The notes: generated by a model from the sequence alone, not told the origin. DNA of 6,754 nucleotides from Bryobacteraceae bacterium (GCA_025350445.1 JANXXV010000760.1:1-6754), one strand, 5' to 3'; positions 1-5,905 are shown, counted from the stretch's first letter. A program made the numbers and translations.

Positions 1-2
1 TC

Positions 3-1715
3 TTGTTCTCGGTCGCGCTTGCGGTTGGCATGACGCCGGAGATGATGCCGATGATCATCACCATCACGCTGGCGCAGGGCGCGCGACGGATGGCCGGGAA
101 AAAGGTTTTGGTCAAACAACTGTCAGCCATCGAAGACTTCGGCAGCATCGAGATTCTATGCAGCGACAAGACCGGGACGCTGACCGAAGGCGAGATCGTG
201 CTGGACCGGCACGTGGACGTTCACGGCCGGGACAACGAAGACGTGCTGCGGTTCGTCTACTTGAACAGCTACTTTCAAGCGGGCATCAGGAGTCCGCTGG
301 ACGACGCTATCCTAAAGCATGACCGGCCTGCCATTGTGGAGTACGAAAAGGTGGACGAGATCCCTTTCGACTTCAACCGCAAACGCCTTTCCGTGGTGGT
401 GCGCCGGGGCGCTGAGCACCTTCTAGTTACCAAGGGGGAGGCGGAAAGCGTTTTTGCCATTTGCGGCACCGTCATCATCGAAGGCGCTCCCCAACCGTTC
501 GACGAAGCCCTGCGCGCCCAGGCGGCGGAGACGTTCCAGAAGTTGAGCGCTGACGGATTCCGCACAATTGGAGTCGCGGTCCGGAAGGTCGATCGGCAGG
601 ATGGTTATACGCTGGCAGCCGAGAAACAGATGACGCTGACCGGCTTTGCGGCGTTCCTCGACCCGCCCAAGGAGGGGATCACCGCGGTTCTCGAAGCACT
701 GAAAAAGAACGGCGTTTCCGTAGTGATTATGACCGGGGACAATCAATACGTGACGCAGAAGGTAGCCCACGATGTCGGGCTGGCTAGCGGCAACATTGTT
801 GTGGGCGCACAGATGGACACGATGGACGATGCCGCGCTGGCTTACCACGCCGAGCATGGCGCCATCTTCGCCCGCGTGTCGCCGGAACAGAAGAACCGGG
901 TCATCCTCGGCCTGAAGGCGCGCGGGCACGTCGTCGGGTACATCGGCGACGGCATCAACGATGCTCCGTCGCTGCACAATGCGGACGTCGGCATTTCCGT
1001 TATGAATGGAGTGGACGTGGCGAAAGATGCCGCGAAAATCATCTTGCTGGACAAGGACCTTGCGGTCTTGAACGAGGGAATTATCGAAGGGCGGCGGTGC
1101 TTCGCCAACATCATGAAGTACATCATCATGAGCACCAGTTCCAACTTCGGCAACATGTTCAGCATGGCGGCGGCATCGCTTTTTCTGCCATTCCTGCCGA
1201 TGTTGCCGACGCAGATTCTGCTGAATAACTTTCTCTATGACATCTCGCAGGTCGCTGTCCCCGGCGATAACGTCGATCAGGACCTGGTGCATAAACCCAA
1301 GCGCTGGCAGATCGGGTTCATTCGCCAGTTTATGACGATCATCGGCCCCATCAGCTCCATCTACGATTTCCTCACCTTTGGGGTACTGCTTTGGATGTTC
1401 GACGCTTCCACCAACCCGTCCCTGTTCCGGACCGGATGGTTCGTGGAATCCCTTGCCACGCAGACACTGGTAGTGTTTGTGATCCGCACGGCGGGCAACC
1501 CGTTCCGGAGCCGTCCGAGCTGGCGGTTGTTGATAGGGGTTGTTGCCGTCACCCTTGCCGGCGCAGTATTGCCATACACCAGCCTGGGCGCATTGCTGGG
1601 ATTTACCCCTCTTCCGCTGGCGCTGTTGGGTGTAATTGCGCTACTCGCCTTGACGTACCTGATTTTGGTGCAAGCCGTAAAAACCTGGTTCTATCGCCGG
1701 CACGCGTTACTTTGA
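3..1715 (+). CDS. mgtA: Magnesium-translocating P-type ATPase, MgtA type (5' end outside window)
   Basis: Inner-membrane P-type ATPase that imports Mg2+ at the expense of ATP. The frame is open from the left edge; the TTG at position 3 is an internal codon, so the true start lies upstream. Counting from position 3, residues 11-16 are the TPEMMP helix-4 ion-site motif. DKTGTLT has the phosphorylated Asp at residue 55, KGE of the nucleotide-binding domain is near 144, FLDPP is at 218-222, TGDN at 244-247 and GDGINDAP at 315-322. About six C-terminal membrane segments follow (roughly 372-558). The stretch NFGNMFS...FLPFLPMLP followed by NNFLYDISQ, and the later GWFVESLATQTLVV, are characteristic of MgtA/MgtB and distinguish it from Ca2+ or heavy-metal pumps. 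The 570 visible residues correspond to the last two thirds of a protein of about 900. No regulatory leader is visible because the 5' end is missing. No U-rich terminator is evident after the TGA stop. Confidence 0.93.
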   Translation: MFSVALAVGMTPEMMPMIITITLAQGARRMAGKKVLVKQLSAIEDFGSIEILCSDKTGTLTEGEIVLDRHVDVHGRDNEDVLRFVYLNSYFQAGIRSPLDDAILKHDRPAIVEYEKVDEIPFDFNRKRLSVVVRRGAEHLLVTKGEAESVFAICGTVIIEGAPQPFDEALRAQAAETFQKLSADGFRTIGVAVRKVDRQDGYTLAAEKQMTLTGFAAFLDPPKEGITAVLEALKKNGVSVVIMTGDNQYVTQKVAHDVGLASGNIVVGAQMDTMDDAALAYHAEHGAIFARVSPEQKNRVILGLKARGHVVGYIGDGINDAPSLHNADVGISVMNGVDVAKDAAKIILLDKDLAVLNEGIIEGRRCFANIMKYIIMSTSSNFGNMFSMAAASLFLPFLPMLPTQILLNNFLYDISQVAVPGDNVDQDLVHKPKRWQIGFIRQFMTIIGPISSIYDFLTFGVLLWMFDASTNPSLFRTGWFVESLATQTLVVFVIRTAGNPFRSRPSWRLLIGVVAVTLAGAVLPYTSLGALLGFTPLPLALLGVIALLALTYLILVQAVKTWFYRRHALL

Positions 1716-1759
1716 ACACTGACGCCCAGGCGCGGCGCAGGGTAGTTCGGGTTCAGTTC

Positions 1760-1773
1760 GCACTCCGGAGTGC
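1760..1773. repeat. 14-bp perfect palindrome after mgtA
   Basis: GCACTCCGGAGTGC is its own reverse complement and sits 45 bases after the mgtA stop and about 50 bases before the integrase remnant. There is no T tract on either side, so it is not a convincing intrinsic terminator. It could be a protein-binding site or a chance palindrome in GC-rich DNA. Confidence 0.35.
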
Positions 1774-1821
1774 CCCATTCGGCCGGCGGCTGAATAGGCT
1801 CCGTGGGCGCACCACAAAACG

Positions 1822-2904
1822 GTGGAAGCCACGAACTTCGGAACGCGGGCTCTGGCGGTTCCCGAAGAGTTGCGGCTCGTGGCCGTCAAATGCGCCGACC
1901 AACTCAAACCGTTCAACAAAAGTCTGACCGATGCGGTGACCTATTACGTCGATCATCTCCGTTCCGTTGCGCAGAGTTGCGAGGTCACACCGTTGATCGC
2001 CGAATTTCTTATTTCGCGAACCAGCAAAGGACGCAGCCCCTGATACGTGAAAGATCCCCGCAACCGGCTAAGGAGATTTGAGGATGTGTTTGGCGTACAG
2101 AACGCGGCCACTCTCACCACACGCGAGATCGACCAATGTATTTCCGGCTTGGGCTTGGGGCCGCAAAGGCAGAACAACTATCGCACGATTTTGTGCAGTC
2201 TGTTTTCATATGCGCTTTCACGCGGCTATGTGCAGAGCCATCCGGTCATGACAATTGAGAAAGAGAAAGTGGTTGGCGACGCGCCAGGCATTTTCACGCC
2301 CGATGAGGTGAACGGTCTCCTGAACGCGGCGCGCGAGCATGTGCCCGACTTTCTCGGTTTTCTCGCCATCGGCGCATTCGCCGGCTTGCGCATGGCCGAG
2401 ATAGAAAGACTCACGTGGAGTGATATCGAATTGGACGGCGGGTTCGTCCATGTTGGCGCAAAGAAGGCGAAGAGCGCGCGGCGACAGCTGATCCAAATTG
2501 AATGGAACTTGCGACGTTGGTTGGAAGTCGCGCCTAGGGAGAGAGAATCCATCGCGCCGCTCAATCTTCGCGTCCGGCTACTTGAAGCGCGAAAAGCGGC
2601 ACGATTGAAACATTGGCCGCTTAATGGTCTGCGGCACAGTTACGCCAGCTACCACTTGGCGCACTTCAAAGATGCGGCGCGGCTTGCGCTCGAAATGGGG
2701 CACACCGACACGAGCATGATCTTTGGACACTACCGCGAACTGGTGAGAACTGAGGAAGCCGCACGATACTGGACGATAGAGCCATCCCCTTCCCTCAAAT
2801 CCAACATTGCGCATCCGTCCTCGCCGTCAAGGGTCTCCGCTCCGCTTCGATGGACGGGCACGCGCGCCCTTGACCGCTCCGGTCGGTTGCACAGAGCCGG
2901 CTAA
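1822..2904 (+). pseudogene. Tyrosine recombinase/phage-type integrase, interrupted by in-frame TGA
   Basis: Site-specific recombinase of the tyrosine integrase superfamily, broken by a stop. The frame opens at GTG 1822 and runs 73 codons to TGA at 2041-2043. It then continues in the same frame (TAC, then GTG 2047) for 285 more codons. The first part contains the SAM-like core-binding start (KPFNKSLTDAV, residues 29-39). Family members usually have R or a similar residue before YVKD, so a CGA-to-TGA transition is the simplest lesion. Counting from 2047, the catalytic domain has GLR (Arg115), a candidate Lys142 in KSARR, LRHS (Arg196), MGH (His219) and the HYRELV nucleophile Tyr229. The usual His of HxxR is Asn193, which I believe is common in this subgroup. 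The N-terminal arm-binding domain is absent: an in-frame TAG at 1795-1797 blocks extension. The last 35 or so residues (after about 2797) do not look like integrase. Restart at GTG 2047 lacks a Shine-Dalgarno sequence and would give a protein without the full core-binding domain. Confidence 0.85.
2815..2902. repeat. Array of nested and interleaved inverted repeats after the integrase
   Basis: Directly visible arms are CCGTCC (2815-2820) with GGACGG (2852-2857), and GTCAAGGG (2826-2833) with CCCTTGAC (2867-2874). These two pairs interleave, as in a pseudoknot or a pair of alternative structures. They are followed by GACCG-CTC-CGGTC (2872-2884) and the palindrome AGCCGGCT (2895-2902). The array lies within the non-integrase-like tail of the recombinase frame. 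It may be a recombination or attachment site, or a structured RNA. Function is not established. Confidence 0.45.
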
Positions 2905-2995
2905 TATGAGGGAAAGGGGAGACATGCAAAGTTGCTGAGTCTGAACGTGCAAGCCAAGCAGCCACTAAAGACTTGTTAGAGCAGCGTTTAGCGCG

Positions 2996-3009
2996 TATCC
3001 TTAAGGATA
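2996..3009. promoter_or_regulatory. Candidate operator palindrome upstream of the DUF433/DUF5615 module
   Basis: TATCCTTAAGGATA is a perfect 14-bp palindrome ending 14 bases before the antitoxin ATG. Toxin-antitoxin operons are commonly autoregulated through palindromes in this position, so an operator is plausible, but this is inferred from position only. No clear -35/-10 pair was identified around it. Confidence 0.35.
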
Positions 3010-3023
3010 ATCACGGCTTCAAT

Positions 3024-3180
3024 ATGAGCGCCGATAGACTCAAAAGAATTACCGTCGAAGAGGGCAAATGCGGGGGACGTCCCTGCAGCTGACTATACCT
3101 TCCTCGAAGGTGAGGACATCTACGCCGCTATCGAGTACGCGGCCCATCAAGCCGACCACACAGTTCTTCAAGCATTGTAA
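3024..3180 (+). pseudogene. DUF433 family antitoxin, internal deletion
   Basis: DUF433 proteins are small HTH-like antitoxins, typically paired with DUF5615 PIN-like toxins. The ATG at 3024 opens a frame whose start matches the family: DRLKRITVEEGKCGGRPC (residues 4-21), with the hallmark CGGRPC box. It then stops at TGA 3090-3092 after 22 codons. The family's C-terminal half resumes at once in another frame from 3091: DYTFLEGEDIYAAIEYAAH... to TAA 3178-3180. The missing piece is the central region normally beginning IRG and covering the HTH (about 26 residues). The frame change fits loss of about 74 bp (any loss must be 2 modulo 3 to explain it). The DNA-binding core is gone, so the product should be non-functional. 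The 3' end overlaps the partner toxin, which is typical for this pair. Confidence 0.75.
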
Positions 3181-3506
3181 AGTTTCTGGTCGATAACCAT
3201 CTGCCCGCGGCGCCAGCATGCTTTCTTGTGTCTCGCGGAGTCGATTGTCAGCACGTTCTCGACGTTGATTTGGCTGATGCTTCCGATACCGAAAACTGGG
3301 AACATGCTAGCCGCAACGACAGCGTTGTCATTAGTAAGGACGAGGATTTTCTCTACCTGGCGAACGCTTCTTCAGCTAAAGCTCGACTCATCTGGATTCG
3401 GTTGGGAAATTGCCGAACAAAAGCGCTCCTTGGCGCGATAGAAGTTCTATGGCCGAAGATAGAGGCAGGTTTGAAAGGGGGCGATCGCATTATCGAAGTT
3501 CGCTGA
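3177..3506 (+). CDS. DUF5615 family PIN-like toxin, start codon apparently lost
   Basis: Predicted ribonuclease-like toxin partner of the DUF433 antitoxin immediately upstream. From 3177 the frame reads (V)KFLVDNHLP..., then SDTENWEHA, VISKDEDF (residues 53-60), RLIWIRLGNC and a terminal GDRIIEVR. This covers the whole usual length of about 109 residues, including the N-terminal Asp (LVDNHLP) and central KDEDF acidic motifs expected of the PIN-like fold. The codon in the start position is GTA (3177-3179), not a recognised start. A single G-to-A change from GTG would explain it: GTGA would have been both the toxin start and the antitoxin TGA stop. The minus-strand module in this window has exactly such a GTGA overlap. 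The next in-frame GTG (3228) removes the first 17 residues, including the conserved Asp, so a product from it would probably be inactive. The body is otherwise uninterrupted. Confidence 0.7.
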   Translation, partial: VKFLVDNHLPAAPACFLVSRGVDCQHVLDVDLADASDTENWEHASRNDSVVISKDEDFLYLANASSAKARLIWIRLGNCRTKALLGAIEVLWPKIEAGLKGGDRIIEVR

Positions 3507-3541
3507 GAGCAAAAATCAAAGTGAAGTAAGAGACACGATCC

Positions 3542-3638
3542 CCTAAGCCGTTGGCTTAGGTTGGTGCCGCGCCGTGGCCAGCGCGGGGTGCCGCTGCGCA
3601 CGCTGCGTTGCGGCACCTTGCCGCACTGGAAAGCAAGG
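3542..3638. repeat. Cluster of four consecutive GC-rich hairpins (REP-like)
   Basis: H1 is CCTAAGCC-GTT-GGCTTAGG (3542-3560). H2 has arms CCGCGC (3567-3572) and GCGCGG (3581-3586). H3 has arms GGTGCCGC (3587-3594) and GCGGCACC (3610-3617), with an inner CGCA-CGC-TGCG stem. H4 has arms CCTTGC (3616-3621) and GCAAGG (3633-3638). The cluster fills the gap between the convergent DUF5615 and DUF3368 toxin genes. No T tract follows on either strand, so these are not classic intrinsic terminators. The arrangement resembles clustered REP/BIME-type palindromes or the end of a decayed hairpin-ended transposon, but no transposase is present nearby. A short open frame through it on the plus strand is almost certainly not coding. 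Confidence 0.6.
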
Positions 3639-3677
3639 CCGTGCAGCGAGACGCAGGATCGGTTAATGGAAAACGAA

Positions 3678-4177
3678 CTACAGAGGAGCCAAGCTGAAGT
3701 GTTGCAAGCTGCCTTGCAACATTTTCAAATCTACACGGATGCTCTGTCGAAGAAGTTCCTGATAGACCGCTCGCAGCTGCGCGATTTCCTTGCGGCGGTA
3801 CAACTCCTCCAGAATCCCGATGCACCCGACTACAGCGACTCCTTCGGCTACGGCCAGCCTTCGGCCCTTCCATTCGTCCATCAAGGTCAGGTCAGCCGCC
3901 AATTCTTTCGCCAGAAAACCGCGCTGACTTCTCCCGCGCCCAGACCCGTCTTGGTGGCGAGCAACTTGGTCAGACCTTCGACATCGTGAACGGGAGAGAC
4001 CCGAATCCAATCGGCTTTCGACACCGCCGTCGCACCGGGTAGACCCGCGCCGGCAATGACAACCTCGTTGTAGACCTCAGTGGAAATATGAACGACGTCG
4101 TACAGTTTGTGAAGTGAATCGAGATGCCCGATCCGAGCAAGAGTAATAAGCGGGGAGGCGTTCGAGACGACTTTCAC
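3678..4177 (-). pseudogene. DUF3368 PIN-domain toxin, frameshifted
   Basis: PIN-fold ribonuclease toxin partner of the UPF0175 antitoxin. It starts at GTG 4177-4175, overlapping the antitoxin TGA by four bases (GTGA). The first frame gives KVVSNASPLITLARIG, the family's N-terminal signature (Asn where many PIN proteins have Asp), then GAGLPGA and GAGEVSAV (residues 81-87). At the A run 3915-3918 (TTTT on the coding strand) the frame must step back one base. The second frame then carries the rest of the family pattern: FLAKELAADLTLMDEWKGRR, with the acidic MDE at about 100-102, and on to the stop at 3678. Restoring one T gives 166 codons, a normal length for the family. Left as it is, translation ends at the TGA at 3887-3889 and yields a 96-residue truncated product. 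Causes may be a real pseudogene mutation, a homopolymer sequencing error or, less likely, slippage. Confidence 0.8.
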
Positions 4178-4437
4178 CGCTTCAAGCGTTCGAGCGTCTG
4201 CCGATCCGATTCGAGGTCAGCCGCACCATAGTGCAGAGGCACCTGACGCTTGCCCGCGAACTCCATGAAGGCTTCAACCGGCGTCTCGCACAATTCAGCT
4301 GCCCGACCGAGCGATACCTTGTCTTCCCGGAACAGCTCCAATGCCAGCAGCCGGGCCGCATCCAAAGATGGGTTGTCGTGGTTCAATTGAGCCGCTTCAG
4401 CCAAGTCTTCCGAAAAGTGTACTTGCACGCTCTTCAT
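4174..4437 (-). CDS. UPF0175 family antitoxin
   Basis: Small 87-residue protein, the usual antitoxin partner of DUF3368 PIN toxins. It presumably neutralises the toxin and may regulate the operon. The N-terminus MKSVQVHFSEDLAEAA is typical. Residues 42-68, VSLGRAAELCETPVEAFMEF followed by AGKRQVP, and the LHYGAADLESD segment near 69-79 form the conserved UPF0175 core, in which a helix-turn-helix-like unit is followed by the VPLHY box. The ATG at 4437 is supported by family alignment and by a weak AGG about nine bases upstream. Translational coupling to the toxin through a GTGA overlap indicates an operon. The frame is complete, the only undamaged member of the two toxin-antitoxin pairs in this window, so it may persist without a functional toxin. 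Confidence 0.85.
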   Translation of the reverse strand: MKSVQVHFSEDLAEAAQLNHDNPSLDAARLLALELFREDKVSLGRAAELCETPVEAFMEFAGKRQVPLHYGAADLESDRQTLERLKR

Positions 4438-4440
4438 ATT

Positions 4441-5022
4441 CTTAACCTAGCATATCGACCCGCCGAAACAAGTCTTCCTTCGAGCCGCATGCGCAACACT
4501 CAAAGGTCATTTTGAGGCTACGGCGCGAATTCTGCAAATCTCAGGGCGCGTGGCAAAAGTACGGGAGAGCAGGGCAAAGGAAATCTCTTAAGCAGGGTGA
4601 AGAAAAAGGGGAAACACTAATGCTTAAGCTCCGCTTAGGCACTTCATTGGGGGTCAGGAAAAGCCTTTTTCTTAGGCCTCCAGAGGCACGTCGAATCGTC
4701 GAGAAAGTGCAGCCGTTTGCACTTCCGGCAATCGATGAAAAACAACGGGCAGTAGCGTAGTGCCGGGATGGAAGCGAGCATTTCAGTCATGTTCATGATG
4801 AGCGTCGCCCGGTTTCTCATCGTAGTTGTCTCGCCCGATGTTGCTGAGGGATTTTGCGCTCCAGGCCGAAGCTGATGCAATCTTCCAGCTCCCTTCATAC
4901 CCTCGTCGCCCCCAAACACTGAGCCCACTGGCCAGCAAAATGGAGCGGCAGTAGTGTTCCTTGTCAGCCGAGCTTCGATGATCGGCTGCACAGCTTGGCT
5001 GTAGACGCCTTGCCAGTCGCTT
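4441..5022. other. About 580 bases with no recognised gene
   Basis: No open frame here resembles a family I know. The longest (minus strand, 4644-4991, 115 codons, GTG start) has no recognisable motif. Its frame continues upstream as ESDWQGVYSQAVQP, right where the integrase fragment at 5023-5256 stops, so the right-hand part could be frameshifted integrase DNA. A plus-strand frame at 4512-4760 also lacks features. A hairpin with arms TGCTTAAGC (4621-4629) and GCTTAGGCA (4633-4641), one G-T pair, is visible, as is a short CTCAAA/TTTGAG stem near 4500-4515. The stretch is best regarded as decayed accessory DNA. Confidence 0.5.
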
Positions 5023-5256
5023 TCAATGAACTAGCGCGTCGTCGAGCAGTTCGCCGCAGGTAATTTTCTCGGCAGCAAAATGCCCCATCTCGCCGCGCGC
5101 CTTCTTGCTGGGAATCTGGTCTCGCAGCCGTTCGGCATCTTGAATGTTGGTCGAGCACGACGATCGTTGAACCTGCTTGCCGTTGACCCAATAGGCGACG
5201 TACCAGACTTCGCCACGTTGGAAAATTGTGCCGGTACCGTGAGAGCTTCGGGGCAT
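5023..5256 (-). pseudogene. N-terminal fragment of a second tyrosine integrase
   Basis: Residues 6-35 of this 77-codon frame (GTGTIFQRGEVWYVAYWVNG then KQVQRSSCST) form the three-stranded arm-type DNA-binding domain found at the start of many island and phage integrases. It continues DAERLRDQI and KITCGELLDD, the beginning of the core-binding domain. The frame ends at TGA 5023-5025 right after LLDDALVH, where a full protein would carry about 300 more residues. One base further the sequence reads IESDWQGVYSQAVQPIIEARL in another frame, possibly the continuation after a frameshift, but no catalytic R/H/Y motifs follow. It lacks the domain that the integrase at 1822-2904 retains, yet the two pieces are on opposite strands and are not obviously one gene. 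Its position, about 100 bases beyond the 3' end of tRNA-Leu and on the same strand, is the usual place for an island integrase. Confidence 0.75.
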
Positions 5257-5310
5257 GCCCGACTCTGGCGACGGAAATCGTTAACACGACCGTGAGCAGC
5301 CCACAGACAG

Positions 5311-5339
5311 AGAAACCGCTCGCGGTGCGAGCGGTTTCT
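5311..5339 (-). terminator. Rho-independent terminator after tRNA-Leu
   Basis: A perfect 13-bp stem (AGAAACCGCTCGC at 5311-5323, its complement at 5327-5339) has a 3-base loop. On the minus strand it begins 16 bases after the tRNA 3' end and its 3' arm runs into TTTCTCTGTCTGT, a moderately U-rich tail. It would end the secG-tRNA transcript and separate it from the integrase remnant. Confidence 0.85.
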
Positions 5340-5355
5340 AAGATACTGAAAAATT

Positions 5356-5442
5356 TGGTGCGGAGAGGGGGACTTGAACCCCCACGAGATTGCTCCCGCT
5401 AGCACCTCAAGCTAGTGCGTCTGCCAATTCCGCCACCTCCGC
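5356..5442 (-). tRNA. tRNA-Leu (anticodon GAG)
   Basis: An 87-base type II tRNA with encoded CCA (5356-5358). The acceptor arm is GCGGAGG at 5442-5436 pairing with TCTCCGC, with discriminator A. The anticodon stem CTAGC/GCTAG (5411-5415 and 5399-5403) encloses a seven-base loop TTGAGGT with anticodon GAG at 5406-5408. The T arm is GGGGG/CCCCC (5367-5371 and 5379-5383) around TTCAAGT. The variable arm is long, as expected for leucine. It lies 13 bases after the secG stop on the same strand and is probably cotranscribed. The same secG-tRNA-Leu(GAG) order is known from E. coli (secG-leuU). Confidence 0.97.
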
Positions 5443-5455
5443 AAAGCCGTGGCTA

Positions 5456-5842
5456 CTACTTTTTCGGTGCTGGATTCTGCTCCGGCAAGGGCAGCGGAAT
5501 CGCCCGCGACCCGCTATCCGGGGCTGCCGTAACCGGCACCGGCGCTACAGCCGTCCCAGCTTTCGACTTCGATTTAGACTGCCGCTCCAAAACCGATCTC
5601 GATGTCCCCGCACTTCTAGTCGTATAAATCGCCAGCGAAAGCGATGTGACCATGAACAAAGCCGCCGCCACCGTCGTTGCTTTCGATAGCACCGTTGCCG
5701 CTCCGCGCGGCCCAAACGCAGTCTGTGAGCCCATTCCGCCGAAAGCACCGGCAAGATCGGCCGCCTTACCGCTCTGCAGCAACACCACAATCACCAGGAA
5801 TAGACACACGATGATGTGAAGAATCGTTAACAAAATAACCAT
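5456..5842 (-). CDS. secG: Preprotein translocase subunit SecG
   Basis: Small inner-membrane subunit of the SecYEG protein-export channel. The 128-residue product has two hydrophobic helices (about 3-22 and 57-74). The conserved linker between them includes [16 protein letters not shown] (21-36) and [19 protein letters not shown] (39-57), the SecG signature. After helix 2 comes a long Ser/Lys then Ala/Pro-rich tail (78-128) ending NPAPKK. It is longer than the tail of many SecG proteins but is a common type of extension. ATG 5842 places helix 1 at the extreme N-terminus as expected; the ribosome-binding site is weak (AGAGA about 10 bases upstream). The gene is followed directly by tRNA-Leu(GAG). 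Confidence 0.93.
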   Translation of the reverse strand: MVILLTILHIIVCLFLVIVVLLQSGKAADLAGAFGGMGSQTAFGPRGAATVLSKATTVAAALFMVTSLSLAIYTTRSAGTSRSVLERQSKSKSKAGTAVAPVPVTAAPDSGSRAIPLPLPEQNPAPKK

Positions 5843-5858
5843 ACGGGAATCTCTATCT

Positions 5859-5888
5859 AGTATAGGTTACGCAGCAGGCGTGCCGCAA
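5859..5888 (-). promoter_or_regulatory. Possible secG promoter
   Basis: On the minus strand TATACT (5864-5859) is a good -10 match. TTGCGG (5888-5883) is a weak -35 at 18-base spacing. It lies in the 63-base gap between the acyl-CoA dehydrogenase stop and secG. Read-through from upstream is equally possible. Confidence 0.3.
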
Positions 5889-5905
5889 TGATTCCGGCAA
5901 TTTCC

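Noticed and set aside
423..1292. Long open frame on the minus strand across mgtA (289 codons)
   Set aside because: It is antisense to an unmistakable P-type ATPase and has no family-like motifs; typical shadow frame in GC-rich DNA.
2041..2043. Recoded TGA (selenocysteine or reassigned codon) in the integrase
   Set aside because: mgtA, secG-adjacent genes and the toxins use TGA or other stops normally, and there is no selenoprotein logic in an integrase core-binding domain.
3542..3560. Intrinsic terminator for the DUF5615 gene
   Set aside because: The 8-bp stem is followed by TTGG, not a T tract, and the opposite strand also lacks one.
3542..3638. CRISPR array
   Set aside because: The repeats are inverted hairpins of different sequence without regular spacing or spacers.
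3561..3989. Plus-strand frame of 142 codons over the hairpin cluster and DUF3368 gene
   Set aside because: It runs through repeat hairpins and antisense to a recognisable PIN toxin, with no motif of its own.
4512..4760. Plus-strand frame of 82 codons, or a shorter one from ATG 4620 behind a GGGG
   Set aside because: No recognisable domain, poor ribosome-binding context and a hairpin within it; not supported as a gene.
5356..5383. Attachment-site duplicate of the tRNA 3' end elsewhere in the window
   Set aside because: Only 7-8 base matches (for example TTGGTGC near 3561 and TTTGGTGC near 1664) were found, which is chance level.
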